A stretch of 64,000 nucleotides of DNA. Source: Branchinecta lynchi. Lineage: Eukaryota; Arthropoda; Branchiopoda; Anostraca; Branchinectidae. Below the pieces are notes generated by a model that was given only the letters and a program-made list of their open reading frames with translations, made no database searches and had not been told where the DNA came from. Below, in pieces: positions 22,913-34,639 of this stretch. The stretch's first letter is position 1; the number at the start of each line of letters is the position of its first letter. A program made the position numbers and the translations under genes. Location: the NCBI GenBank assembly GCA_023053575.1, contig JAKZAP010000008.1, positions 8,606,034-8,670,033 of the forward strand, read 5' to 3'.

Positions 22913-23690
22913 CTAAAGTAAGCGACGCTCGCATGCCACCTACCGAACGTGAAACACGCCATTATCGACTGTTCCAAGTCAGAAAAATTGGGCTTTCGTA
23001 GGATTTCCTTCAATTTTTAATCACTATCCTACTGAAGGTGAGGACGAGAATAATTTGTCTATGCTTCTTTCACTTGGAACGCTAGCCCATTTCGTTCCGA
23101 CGCAGAAGTCGAAGCACTCTTAGCCGTACGCCTATTTGAAATCTGAAGTGCTTTGCTTTCAAGAAGCGAAAAAGATGAGAGCGACACTTTCCTGGATATC
23201 AAGACTGACTTCAGGCTCCCCAACAGATTCGTCATATTATAGCCTTTCCACGAACAGATGCGCTGTCGGGGGGGGGGGGGGGGGGGGGGAGGTTCAAGGT
23301 ATCGTTATTTACAAACAAATATATTTTTAACACCTTCCGCTGCTGAGAACAGAGTTTGAGCGCGCACTACACACCCGACGACCTGAAGGCAAATGTCCCC
23401 AAGAGGTTTCTGGCGGTACAAATAATGCATATAACGGATACGCCAGCTACGATGGTTTAGCAGCATTTTTTACTAACTATTTTTTAGCCCCTAAATAGGC
23501 TTCAAAAGGAAAAATGCAATCCAATGACGTTGTTTTAGGGTATATTTGAAAATTAGTTATACCCCGAAAGGAATAACACAATTTTAATGAATATTTTTTA
23601 GTAAACACGTGGGTTATGTGAATGGATGATCAAGATGATGAAAAAGGTTTACTGAAATGACGTTTATGTCCGCATGGAGAAGAAGGTGAG
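22913..23690. other. Unassigned sequence with a G22 run
   Basis: The longest homopolymer of the window, G22 at 23268-23289. A phrase near 23438-23465 (ACGGATACGCCAGCTACGAT) recurs in the foldback at 25.9 kb. Confidence 0.5.
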
Positions 23691-24226
23691 CGAATGATGG
23701 ATGGAAGTAGCGAAGGTTTGGGAGATGACTCAACTCGGCTGACGCACCTGAAACTTTGCTCACCCGCTAAAATATACAGGTTTGAGCACCGATTCAGGCC
23801 CAACAGACAAGTGAGAACGGAAGCTGTCGCTGGTGTAACTGAGCTAGCCGCTACACAGATGATCTTCAAGAGGAAAGGATTAAAGCAACTACAAGGAGCG
23901 TGTTCCACCCTACTTACTACGCATGACGTCCGGATTTTGGCTTCTTGGCGTCAAGGCTGGAACACATTTTCTATTTTCGTCAAAATATCGAGCCGCGGGC
24001 TGATCGGGCCAATCACGTTACAGACATCGTAGTTACCACAATACCTAAGCTCCCGAGCGTGGTAAGCAAATAAGTTACTATTTTGAGAAGGTTGGACGGA
24101 CATAATAACGAAAATAGTAACTAGTTACTATTGCTAGAAGAGTGGAACACGACGTACAGGTTTGACTCAGAATCAAAGGCTTAACTATACTTCAGCCAGT
24201 CCCGGATGAAAAGTTTGTAGCCTGCG
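23691..24226. other. Unassigned sequence
   Basis: An open frame of 112 codons at 23694-24032 (plus) has no recognised domain. A 23-base phrase (ACGCACCTGAAACTTTGCTC and three more bases, near 23741) also occurs near 16785, so part of it is repetitive. Confidence 0.4.
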
Positions 24227-24473
24227 TAGTAGTATGGTAGTAGTACGAAAAGTTGCATGTGATACTATATAATAGCAAAGAATACTATCATTTAATGTGC
24301 CTCAGACTGGTCCAATCTTATGTAGTAGTATCCAGTAGCATCCTGTCTTGCCATAGTAGCATCCAGTCTTGCTAATAGTAGTAGTATGCAGTGCCACGGT
24401 AGCCTTGAAGTAGAAGCATGTAGTGGCATCGTTAGTACTGCATGCTACTTTTTCGTACTACTTCATAGTACTA
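24227..24473. mobile_element. MITE with inverted ends of about 36 bp
   Basis: Left end TAGTAGTATGGTAGTAGTAC...AAAAGTTGCATG and right end, on the other strand, TAGTACTATGAAGTAGTACG...AAAAAGTAGCATG. The interior is rich in AGTAGTATCCAGTAGCAT units. No coding sequence; superfamily not assigned. Confidence 0.65.
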
Positions 24474-24673
24474 TTTTGAAAATTTTTTGCATCGGGTCCT
24501 TACCTGACCCACCCATCCTCGCCAAAGTGAGGATTCCTAGTGAAATGTAAAACCCTCCAGTGTATTTCATTTCAGGTGTAAAGATTCGAATAGATACATC
24601 CATTTCAGGGTCAAGCCTCTAATCAAAATCAAACACATTTCATACACCCACATAAGTCATCTGACTTTTCAGG

Positions 24674-25032
24674 TACTGTTGGGCGATACTGAGGAATATC
24701 GAAACATTGATATGTCGATATTTTCTAATTTGAAACCGATATTTGAAACTTCTTATACTGCTACATTTTTCATGGAAAAAAAATTAACAAGAACGAAATT
24801 GAACTAAAATAACAAAATCAAGCATTCCTATTAAGAAAGAGTAGCATTTCCACGTTTTTCCTTCCCAGTCTGCTGATCCTCCCTAATCGAACTCAAGCTT
24901 GAAATCCCTATTCACTCTTTTATTCTGAAAGCCCCGAATAACAGTAACATCATAATACAAAAATCGAAATATCGATGTTTTTCAATATTTTATCGACATT
25001 TCGACTATCGTATCAGATATCGCCCAACACTA
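24674..25032. mobile_element. hAT-like MITE with GTTGGGCGATA ends
   Basis: About 359 bp with inverted ends TACTGTTGGGCGATACTG and, on the other strand, TAGTGTTGGGCGATATCTG. Flanking octamers TTTTCAGG and TTAACTGG agree at only 5 of 8. The ATCGATAT-rich interior is partly palindromic. The end motif fits hAT-type MITEs, but the target duplication is weak. Confidence 0.6.
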
Positions 25033-25895
25033 TTAACTGGAGGGAAAAAATCATCAAGCGACCAGCAAAATACTTAGAAGATGCGTCTCACTCGATTTTC
25101 GACTGGTCGACGGAGCTTGCAAGACCGGAAATGACGTGAGAGTTTCTCGCAATACCGGTTCGGCGTCTTACTGAAATATCAGTTTCTGGTACAGTGGAAC
25201 AAGGTTTCTGTTGAACACATCCTCTCGTGTGGTTTGCTAGTAAACAGCAAGGCGCGAACAAATCAATAAATACACCTACCGGGATTGATCAGTACTCCAA
25301 ACCACTAATCTGATTAAAGTTAACGGACACACTGAACTATCCGTGGTAGAAATCTGCAAGTCGGGAACACGGAAGTCGCCAACTAGTGAGCTGTTGCCAC
25401 GCGACGAAACTTCTGTTGCTTCGCTTCAACCTAGAAACAAGAAAATTAAGAAAATCTACAGATGTTATGCGTTAGCACTGTCCAGTAATTTCAGAAAGCA
25501 CCGGAGGCGGTGTCAAATCTGAGAACGGTAATGTCCAGTTCTATTACTTAACCCCAAGGGAAACAGTAATTTTCTTGGAAGTGTAAGTTCAGATAATCGG
25601 ATGAACCTAAGTTATCGAGGGCTATAATACCCGTTTCCAAACGAGACGCAACTTCGCTCAGGTCGCTCATACCCTTTCCCAAAATTTGACTCAACATGAC
25701 ACGTAAAACACAGTATGACTGGTTATTTAACAGGATTTAGTTAAATTCCCGGGCCCAAAGCTCCTTCCGCGGGAAACCCTCAGCCTCGATACTTCCACTC
25801 TGTAGGCAAAATCCCCCCCCCCCCCAAACACACACAAACACACAGACCAACACCGATGACAGGTTTGAGAATAAGATAATAATACAAACAATGGA
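25033..25895. other. Unassigned sequence
   Basis: Nothing recognised except C13 at 25813-25825 and a CA-rich stretch just after it. Confidence 0.5.
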
Positions 25896-26066
25896 TAAAA
25901 CGGATACGTCAGCTACGATGCTCTGGCAGCGATATTTCGCCCTTCTTGACAGGCTCGTTTCTTCCATTTCCTAACATTGTCCCTGACGTCCGACAGCCTG
26001 ACGAGGACCCTTGCCAAGAAGACCCGAAATATCGCTGCCGAAGCATCGTAGCTGACGTATCCGTTT
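25896..26066. repeat. Foldback repeat with arms of about 48 bp
   Basis: The left arm (ACGGATACGTCAGCTACGAT...GCAGCGATATTTCG) and the right arm, its reverse complement (CGAAATATCGCTGCCG...ATCGTAGCTGACGTATCCGT), enclose about 70 bp. The right arm is entered through CAGCCTGACGAGGACCCTTG...CCAAGAAGACCCGAAA, a phrase that recurs at the window end (63966-64000). Confidence 0.8.
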
Positions 26067-26880
26067 TTGGGATTCCAAAACGTAAGTGGCGGGATACCTA
26101 TCACATCGCAAAAGTTGTCGGTCTGTCTGTCCGTCTGTGCGCACCATAACTCTCGAAGGAAAAGAGATGTTTTGATGAAACTTTTTGTGAGGATTCTTGG
26201 GTCTTCTTGGGTCAAGAGTAAGATCCAGTTCGTAGATGGGCTCTGTAGCCCTACATTCAGGGGTGAGGGAGGGGGTTTAGATGAAGGGGCAAATGAAATA
26301 TTTTAAATAGATAATGAGATAGTCGATTATGGGGCAAGAAGACATACTGAACACGATGGTGAAAATCATTTTTTCGCCGGACAAGTAGTTAGCCCGGAAT
26401 CCGGCCAAAACCGAAAAGTCTGTTAACAGTAAAAGTTTTATTTGAAGTTGGTTAGATGTTCGATTTAGGGGTAGGAAGACAAGCTGAACACGGCGGTGAA
26501 AACCCGCAGGCAAGTAGTTCGCCCGGAATTTGGCACAATTCGAAAAGTTTGTTAAAAGTAAAAGTTTTATTTAAAGTTGATTAGATGTTCGATTTAGTTC
26601 GATTTTCTACCTGGACAACTTGTTCGCCCGGAATCAGGCCAAAACCGGAAAAATTTTTGAAAGCAAAAGTTTTATTTGAAGTTGATTAGATGACTGATTT
26701 AGGGGTAAGAAGAGACGCTGAATCTGCTTGCGACAATGTTTTTTTTTTTACCGGGACATATAGTTGGTTCGAAACTGGTTGAAACCGGATTTTTTGATAA
26801 GTTACAGTTTTACCTGAAGTTGATTAGATGTTCTTTATACCGATGAGGAGATACGCTGAATTTGTTTCTGAACTTTCTTT
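26063..26880 (+). mobile_element. Family A element, right end missing
   Basis: Left end TTTTGGGATTCCAAAACGTA (one mismatch in the palindrome), 'cacatcgcaaaagttgtcgg', a GTCT/GTCC microsatellite, and about four cores of 120-145 bp. It stops where the next family A copy begins, so two copies lie head to tail. Confidence 0.8.
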
Positions 26881-27825
26881 TTTGGGATCCCAAAACGTAC
26901 GTGGAGGGATACCTATGACATCGCAAAAAGTTGTCCGTCTGTCTGTCTGTTAGCACGATAACTCTCGAAGGGAACGAGATATTTTGATAAACTTGGTGTG
27001 AGGATTCTGTGGGTCAAGGATAAGGTCAAGTTTGTAGATGGGCTCTGTAGCCATAGATTTAGGGATGGGGCAGGGGGTTTCAAATTAAGGGGCAAAATAT
27101 TTTTTTTTTTAAGATAGTTGATTTAGGGGTAAGGAGACATGCCGAATCAGAATGAAAGTTATTTTCTTGCCAGACAAGTAGTTCAACCGGAATCCTTCGA
27201 AAACCGGCACAAAATTTGTAGACCAATTGTCGGCTATAGCAGTCCCTACCCCTTTATTCTCAAACTAGTATAGCTGTGCGCGTGGACGATGACGACATTC
27301 ATTTGTTTATTCTATGGACGCCGGAGAGATCTAGTGTAATCGAAGGTCGAAGGGGTTGATTTATAATGTTCAAACGAGGAAATATGTTGTTCAAGCGAGG
27401 GTGTTGTTCACAGAGAATTCACTGGTGAAGTACAGGTAAAGTTTGTAGATGGGTCTTCAGTCCTGTTTTTAGATAGCAGAGGAGGGCTTCGAATTTATGG
27501 TAAAAACATGTATGTTTTATAAGCTAATAAGATATTCATTGAGGGGATAAGGGGTCCGCTGAATCCATATCTGAACTTGCTTGCGGACAAATGGTTCATC
27601 ACAAATTCGGCTGAAACTGGAAATTTGGTTGCAACTCAAAGTTGTTTCTAAAATCGATTAGAGATTCGGTCTCGAAGCAAGGAGACATGCTGAATCCATT
27701 TTTGAACTTCATTTGAACTATACAAATATTTAAGGAATCTGAAGAAGACTGAATGGCGAAGCCATGACCCAATTGTTTGAATCAAATGTCAGATTTTTGG
27801 GATCCCATCGAAACCTTCGGTCTTG
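26878..27825 (+). mobile_element. Family A element, both ends present, interrupted core
   Basis: Left end GGGATCCCAAAACGTACGTG, microsatellite GTCT x3, 'taactctcgaagggaacgag', and a right end GGGATCCCATCGAAACCTTC-GGTCTTG before TT. Between about 27220 and 27430 the sequence is unlike family A. The element then resumes with 'aaagtttgtagatggg', suggesting an insertion or two fused partial copies. Confidence 0.75.
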
Positions 27826-28199
27826 TTATCTGTTGTTTCAATATATGTTTCCCAGTCAGCTTGGGCTCAAGGAATTTATAAGATTGCAATGAACAGTGAA
27901 ATATAACTTTGGATGGTGACGGAAGTTGTATCTACTAGGTCCAAAGCGAAAATTCGATTTAGTATTCCAATGAGTCCAGGGCTGATTGGGACACAGTACT
28001 GCTTTGCGGAATATCCGGGCTTATTTCCAGTTTAAAGGAAGCGGCTATAGACGGTGAAAGTATACCAGGGCTGTGAGTGTGCTCGTAGAATTGCGCGACA
28101 TACAGTGAAAACAAGGAAACTTTTAGAAGCGGGATAGAAGAACACGGACCACCGAAAGCCACTGAAAGACTCCTGTGAATAACTATGCTCTTGACGGCG
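27826..28199. other. Unassigned sequence
   Basis: Nothing recognised. Confidence 0.5.
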
Positions 28200-28380
28200 A
28201 ACACTTCGTGCCGATGATGAATCACCGGTTGCCTATCAAAGCGCCATTAACGTCACCACAACAAACGTTGTTGATTGGTTTACATAGGATTTGAGTCAAT
28301 TTTGAGGACGCGTTTGGGTGACGTTTCTCGTTCTTCCTCAGAGTCACTGGCGTGTTTTGGACTTGGTCATATAGAGTATT
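28200..28380 (+). mobile_element. Family D element, diverged copy
   Basis: Shares GTTGATTGGTTTACATAGGA, 'tttgagtca', 'gtttctcgttcttcctcagag' and CACTGGCGTGTTTTGGACTT-GGTCATATAGAGTATT with the other D copies. The right end is clear at about 28379; the left end is decayed. Confidence 0.6.
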
Positions 28381-28801
28381 CACAGCACATCGTGGGCCCT
28401 TGATTCTACTGACCCCCTTAGTCCATAGTCGTCAGCTGGTGATCTTTTTAGCGCGACAGCGGAGAGGATTGACTGTTCTTGTCCAAACAAAACAACACTT
28501 CGGAAGATTGACGTTCAATCAATATCGCTTGATCGATAAAGCAAAACAAAACTGTTGATAACACTAAATCGTTTGCCCAGACTTGCTCCCTCTCGCAACA
28601 AATAAGGATAAGGTTTGACTGCGCTAAACGGATGCTGAGTTGTAGTCTAGCGATACTTCAGACCTTTTTGGCAAGAATCCTCTTAAGACTCAAGCTATAA
28701 AAACAAAAATGTGATACGAACCAAAAAACATGGAATGGAATTATCGGTGAAATGAAATGCAAATCCCAAGCCAAGTAACGTACCAAAATCAGATCGGCTA
28801 C
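28381..28801. other. Unassigned sequence
   Basis: Nothing recognised. Confidence 0.5.
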
Positions 28802-30203
28802 TTTTTGGGATCCCAAAACGTAAGTGGAGGGATACCTATGACATCGCAAAAGTTGTCCGTCTGTCCGTCCGTCCGTCTGTCCGTCCGTCTGTAAGCACGA
28901 TAACTCTCGAAGGGAATGAGATATTTTGATGAAACTTGGTGTGAGGGTTCGTTGGGTCGTCGGACCAGTCAAGTTCGTAGATGGGCTTTGTAGCTCTACA
29001 TTTAGGGGTGGGGGAGGGGATTCAAATTAAGGGACACACAAAATATTTTGAAACAGCTAATGTGATAGTCGATTATGGGGTAAGAAGACATGCTGAACAC
29101 GATGGTGAAAACCATTTTGTCGTCGGACATGTAGTTCGGCCGGAATCCGGCCAAAACCGGAAAGTTTGTCGAAAGTACAAGTTTTATTTGAAGTAGATTA
29201 GATGTTCGATTTAGGGGTAGGAAGACATGCTGAAGACGATGGTGTAAATTATTTTCTCGACGGACAAGTATTTCGCCCGGAATCCGGCCCAAACCGGAAA
29301 GTTTGTTGAAAGTAAAAGTTTTATTTGAAATTGATTAGATGTTCGATTTAGGGGTAGGAAAACATGCTGAAGACGATGGTGAAAACTATTTTCTCGATGG
29401 ACAACTATTTCGCCCGGAATCCGGCCCAAACCGGAAAGTTTGTTGAAAGTAAAAGTTTTATTTGAAGTTGATTAAATGTTCAATTTAGAGACATGCTGAA
29501 GACGATGGTGAAAACTATTTTCTCGACGGACAAGTATTTCGACCGGAATCCGGCCCAAACCGGAAAGTTTGTCAAAATTAAAGGTTTTGTTTGGAGTTGA
29601 TTAGATGTTTGATTTAGGGCAAGAAGACATGCTGAACACTTATGTGAAAACAAGTTTCTACCCGGACATGTAGTTCGTCCGGAATCCGGCCAAAACCGGA
29701 AAACTGTTGGAAGTCAAAGTTTTATTTCTAGTTGATTAGATAAGCGATTTAGGGGTAAGAAGAGATGCTGAGTCCCTGTGTGACAATCGTATTTTACCCG
29801 GACATATAGTTCGACCGGAATCCGGCTGGAATCGGAAAATTTGTTATAAGCTAAATTTCTATTTGAAGTTGATGAGATGTTCATTACTGGGGTATTTCGT
29901 CTTTGAGCTTTCTTTTTTCGCCGGACAAGTAGTTCTGGAGTTCGGCCGGAACCGGGAAATTGGCAGAAGTGGCAGGAAGTTTTCGTCAAAACAGATATGA
30001 CTTATAGGGGTAAACACACATGCTGAATCCAAAACTGAACTTGGTTTTCTCAGGTGATTAGCTATTTGGCCTTAATCTGTTTCTGAATTTTAATTGTAAA
30101 AATGTTCAAGGAGTCTGGCGAAGACTGGATCTGGCTAAGACAAGACCCAGTTGTCTGGATCAGATATTGAATTTTTGGGATCCCATCGAAACCTTTGGTC
30201 TTG
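28802..30203 (+). mobile_element. Family A element, longest uninterrupted complete copy
   Basis: Type copy, 1.4 kb. Left end TTTTTGGGATCCCAAAACGT, 'atgacatcgcaaaagttgtccg', a microsatellite of GTCC/GTCT units (28855-28893), a spacer with 'cgataactctcgaagggaatgag' and 'gtagatgggctttgtagc', then about six cores of 115-145 bp. Each core has a TTTTATTTGAAGTTGATTAG block, an 'aagaagacatgctgaa' block, and ACAAGTA(G/T)TTCGCCCGGAAT followed by CCGGC and AACCGG. Right end GGGATCCCATCGAAACCTTT-GGTCTTG before TT. No coding sequence. Confidence 0.9.
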
Positions 30204-30239
30204 TTGTTCTAGAATCTTCACTTATTTATCACAGGATCA

Positions 30240-30715
30240 TTTTTGGGATCCAAAAACGTCAGTGACGTGATCGCTATGACTTCGTAAAGTTTGTCCGTCC
30301 GCTCGTTCGTCTGTCGGTCTGTAAGCACGATAACGTCGTAGTCAAGTTCGTAGATGGGCCTTGTAGGCCTATATTTAGTGGTAGGGGAAGGTGTTTCAAA
30401 CTAAGTGACGACATAAATATTTTGTAAAAGCTAATAAGATAGTTGATTTAGGGGAAAGGAAACATGCTGAACCCATAGCTGAAACTTATTTTCTTGCCGG
30501 ACAAGTAGTTCGCCCGGAATCACGGCCAAAACTGGAAAAATTGGTAGAAGTAAATGATCTTCTGAAGAATCCGATATAGCGGTGAAACTACATGCTGAAT
30601 CCATATGTGAAGTTTGTTTGGTGCCAGAAAGGTAGTCCGTCCGGAATCCGACACAAACTGGAATTTTTTTCTAACAATAGATTTGTCTGATATCGGTTGG
30701 AGTGTCAAAACAGTC
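30240..30715 (+). repeat. Family A element, left half
   Basis: Degraded left end (TTTTGGGATCCAAAAACGTC), GTCC/GTCG microsatellite, spacer, and two cores. Ends where an inverted right-end fragment starts. Confidence 0.75.
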
Positions 30716-30720
30716 GTAAA

Positions 30721-30840
30721 CAAGACCAAAGGTTTCGATGGGATCCCAAAATCTTATTATTTGGATTTTGTAGATATCCTGTCTTCTCCAGACTCCTTGC
30801 ATATTTTCATTAGTCCTTCAAACGCGTCATTGAACAAACC
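30721..30840 (-). repeat. Family A right-end fragment, inverted
   Basis: Reverse complement of the family A right end (CAAGACCAAAGGTTTCGATG then GGATCCCAAAAT), followed by the 'agactccttgcat' block. Joined tail to tail with the preceding left half, so this locus is a rearranged pair. Confidence 0.75.
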
Positions 30841-32050
30841 TACTACAATCGTCAGTAACCTGGCATCGTAACTACAGCCGTCAGACAGTACGGTATATCT
30901 GTCAGCAGGAAAAAATGTTCGGGAAAAACAATTCTAAATTTCAGCTGCAACGGGTGATTCCGAAATATTTTTCCCAACAGCAAATTTCAATTCATTATGC
31001 CAAGGCCCATTTGAGCTCTGACATCCTTTCTGCAATCAGTTACAAGCGACACCCCTTGGGGGTCGTTGGTATTTTATTCCAGTCTGATTCGTTTTCTAAG
31101 AGCTTCAATTCAATTCAGTTTCGAAATTCGAAAAATGAAATTTAAGCCAGTCTCTCTAAGCATTCGTACTCTTCTTTTTCATCAAAATGGGACTATCATT
31201 TTTTTTAAATAGTAAATTTGCAACTTCCAGTCAAAGAACGAATAGATTAATGAAAAGAAATTTAAACTAATTTAGAGAACGATTTTTATTAATTAAAACA
31301 GTAGTTAAGATTTATTCGTAATTAAAAATTCGTTCATATTTATTTCAAAACTGTTTTTAACTAATTTAAGAAATAAAAATGAAAGAAAGGGTTTTTCGCC
31401 AGAACGAAAATTTGCCGGAGGAGAATGTCCAATCGCTTGATCATTTGGTCAAATCAGGCATGTCCAGGCCAGTCTGAGAACAAGCCTACACAAAACGTAA
31501 AAAATTATGAACGGTTGTCTTTTGGTAAATTTTTTACCGCATGTCAAGTTGGAGCTTCACCATAATCATACTTAAGACGTCAAATTACGATTTCGTTTGC
31601 GTACTCTCCACTGATATTATGGGATTTTTGCATGTTTGGTATTACCACGTGATTATTTTTCCTTGCGTTAACTGCTTGTCAGTTTCTACTTATTACAAAG
31701 AACTAAAAATACTAAGCTTTGGAAGATACTAAGTTCGTTATACAAAAAAAAACGTCAGTAATTTTGCGACGATATTTTTCTCTTTGAGCAATACTGACTT
31801 TCCTGTGTGAGTTTTATTAATTGTTTGGCTGCATTTTTAACTGCACTTTGTACACAAATTGACTGTAATATTTTTTGCTGTTGATTGATTTTTACTCTCC
31901 TCTAATGTATTTCGCCGGAACAAATCATAGCCTACTATTCATATTTGCAGGATTCATTAAGGTTCCAAAAACCGGCCCAACAACACTTAAAAAAGCAAGA
32001 AGCGACAAGCCCGAATTCACACCAAAGTGTACTTGAGATGGCTAAGGGTC
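30841..32050. other. AT-rich unassigned sequence
   Basis: Nothing recognised; open frames under 80 codons. Confidence 0.5.
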
Positions 32051-32059
32051 AGTGCACAT

Positions 32060-32500
32060 ATCGTCCGATTTTCGCGTCTGATGCGAATTTCCTCCTTCGC
32101 ACCAAAGTTTAGACGCGCCGCATTTCCCTAGAATAATGCGAATTTCGCATTTGTGTTTTCGGATACGAAATCGTACGAGACTGTGCGCGCACATAGCTTA
32201 AGAACTGTCCGATTTTCCTGTCGGATGCGAATTTTCTCCTTCGCTCCGGAATTTCGACGCACCACATTTCCCCACAGTGAGACGAATTTCGCATTTTTAT
32301 CTTCTGATACGAAATCTTATGGAACTGTGTAAACACGTAGCTTAAGAACCGTCCGATTTTCGTGTCGGATACGAATTTCCTCTTTCGCTCCGAAGTTTCG
32401 ACGCAGTGCATTTCCCTAGTGATGCGAACTTCGCATTCGTATTTCCTGATATGAAATCTTATTGGACGGTGTTCGCACGTAGCTTAAGAACCGAGTGACT
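32060..32500 (+). repeat. Three tandem units of about 143 bp
   Basis: GTCCGATTTTC(G/C)(C/T)GTC starts units at about 32063, 32207 and 32349. Each continues with GCGAATTTCCTCCTTCGC, 'tttcgacgcac', 'catttcccta', 'gcgaatttcgcatt' and 'tagcttaagaac'. The 100-codon minus frame at 32109-32411 is this repeat translated. Confidence 0.85.
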
Positions 32501-32849
32501 ATTTAGCCTACTGCTTAGGATTAAAAGGCATGCGATACTATAATTCCGCTGATTTAAAACTTGTAAAGGGTTGAAGAAGTCGGAGATGATCATTTCTTGT
32601 CTCACTTGCGTTTTCAAGGACCCTTCGTATGCATAATGCCAATGCAACGTACTTCCGCAACTACATTCATTGATTCTCCAACCCGGAGACCCAAATCTCA
32701 TATGTTACATTTGTTACACAAACCCGCTAACGATTCCTCACTAATATTTGCACTTGCCACAATTCACTATACCCATGCGCATTATGCTCGCGACGAATGT
32801 TCGTGTATCGTGTTATTGATGCGTAGAACCGGTTATCTGAATTTTGCAG

Positions 32850-33010
32850 AATGATTGCAAGAGAACAATGGGCCAGGGAAAAGGCTTAAACCTGTCAAAG
32901 CCTTGGATAATTCACTAAACGCAGAGCGTTTTCTTAAAGTTCAATCGGCACATCAAACTACCCGAATCCCACTCTGTAACAACCTAGGAACAATGCTTAA
33001 CCCCTAGATC
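32850..33010 (-). repeat. Family M dispersed repeat, copy 1
   Basis: GGGCCAGGGAAAAGGCTTAA-ACCTGTCAAAGCC matches the reverse of the family M phrase (GGCTTTGGCTGTTTTAAG) at 47.7, 48.95 and 54.1 kb. Confidence 0.5.
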
Positions 33011-34639
33011 AGCAGCTTTTTCAACAGTTTCCTCTCTGTGATATTTCAAAGCGTAATTTTTTGGTCCAGTACATGCTCAGTTTACTAGCTTGGAGAAAGA
33101 TAAAAGTGATGTTTCTTATAATACTTCGTAGCACTTTATTTTATGCATAAATCAGCTTGTATAATTCAGATTCGAATAGGTTATTTGTTTTTGAATGATT
33201 TTTGTAGCTATGTTATATTTTATAAGCTTATTGCATATTTTGGTACATTTTATAAAGCAAGCTTCACAACACTATTCCACAAAGAAAAACTTTTAATAGG
33301 CAGTTTAAGCCATGGAACTTCTGAGGAAACACTAGAAGAATTAGGTAAACTGCATCTGCGGCTTGACTTTGGTGCCATCTCAAATATATCCTTTTCTATC
33401 AAGCATTGCTGGGAGTTTTTGAATACCCTGCCACGATATCCCAGCTGCTAAGATTTGGATCGCCGAAATGCCAGAGGGGTAAAGACAAGGGATAACAAGA
33501 AAACGGCCGATTTTCGTAGCGCCTTCTAAAGGAAGTCGGAAATGTTTTTTTGTGAAGCATTTAATACAAAGTAAAGCATTAGAAGTGTCCATTGTGCTTT
33601 AACAGTTCTGAAATAGTTTTACATATTGTAACTTAAACAGTAAATAGAGCAGGTGTGCTGTTAGGTCCGGCCAGCAAGTCATATTACTTGTTATATTTCC
33701 AAGAAAGTAATCCGGTTCCTTATTAGGATCTCTTTTCAGGCCGACACAAAGAAATTTATCGCAGAACGCGACAGCCTATAGGTCAGTACCTCCATTGCTA
33801 CTCCACTGCCAAAATTAAACACGAAAGCGGAAGTCATTCCGCCAGCCCGAAAGTCTTAAAGCCCGGCTACCACTGGTAAATCAAGTTATGGAGAACATAA
33901 TGTTGTCTGTCTCGTGATTTCAAAGCGAATTCATGAGCAAACACGGTGTTTGTCGCAGCTTCCCTTTCGCTGAGTTCCGTGACAAACACTGACGAAAAAT
34001 ATCTTGACTTTCTCCTGGATTCTCCCAACCGAATGGAAACCTTTTCGTTCCATTATTTAGCGTGTCTGAATAATCCAAACAGCGTGTTATGTTTTGTCAG
34101 CAACTTCCCTCGAACTAGGTTGTCAGGCCTGTGCTACAGAAAAAGAAACGTCACAGAGCTCTGGCGATCACGTTTACTGAAACAAACTTGCAAACATTTT
34201 ATTTCATTTACCAGTATTACATTTGTTTTTACTAATACATACGTCAAAGTAATCCGATTAAAAAGCGACAAGAAATCACCTGCGCAATACGGAAAATCAA
34301 TATTAAAACAAAGTTCCAAAGAACCCTTTTCAAATGCTTTCTTCACTCCGACCCGCCCCCATCCCAGTCCCTTTCCCCTTCCTACTTTACGCTTAAATGG
34401 GGATTTTACTTTGATTTTATAACTGTAATTTTCCGAATTTTTGAAAACATTTAGACCATGATGACACATCCTTGTGTTTAATGTTGAACGGACGTCGACA
34501 ATATTTAGCACAAGGACGCGCATCAATCTGTTAAATCTGATCAAAGTTTGGACGATGTAGTGACCTCCCTCAAAGAGTGATCCGGACGGTTTCTCTATCA
34601 TACTGGCAATATAGCTCCCACAATGACAGAAACCTACTT
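33011..34639. other. Unassigned; longest unexplained ORF 33946-34422
   Basis: A 158-codon plus-strand frame (33946-34422) and a 155-codon minus-strand frame (34134-34601) overlap. The plus frame reads MFVAASLSLSSVTNTDEKYL and later a proline-rich RPHPSPFPLP. I see no domain, no splice-supported exon edges and no repeat similarity. Either could be chance in a long unannotated stretch; it is listed because it is the longest frame not explained by a repeat. Confidence 0.2.

Noticed and set aside
26063..30203. CRISPR array or coding repeat interpretation of the regularly spaced CCGGAATCCGGC blocks
   Set aside because: Units of 115-145 bp diverge throughout, have no constant-repeat/variable-spacer split, and end in transposon-like termini in an animal-type genome.
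32109..32411. 100-codon ORF with internal repeats
   Set aside because: It is the 143-bp tandem repeat read on the minus strand.
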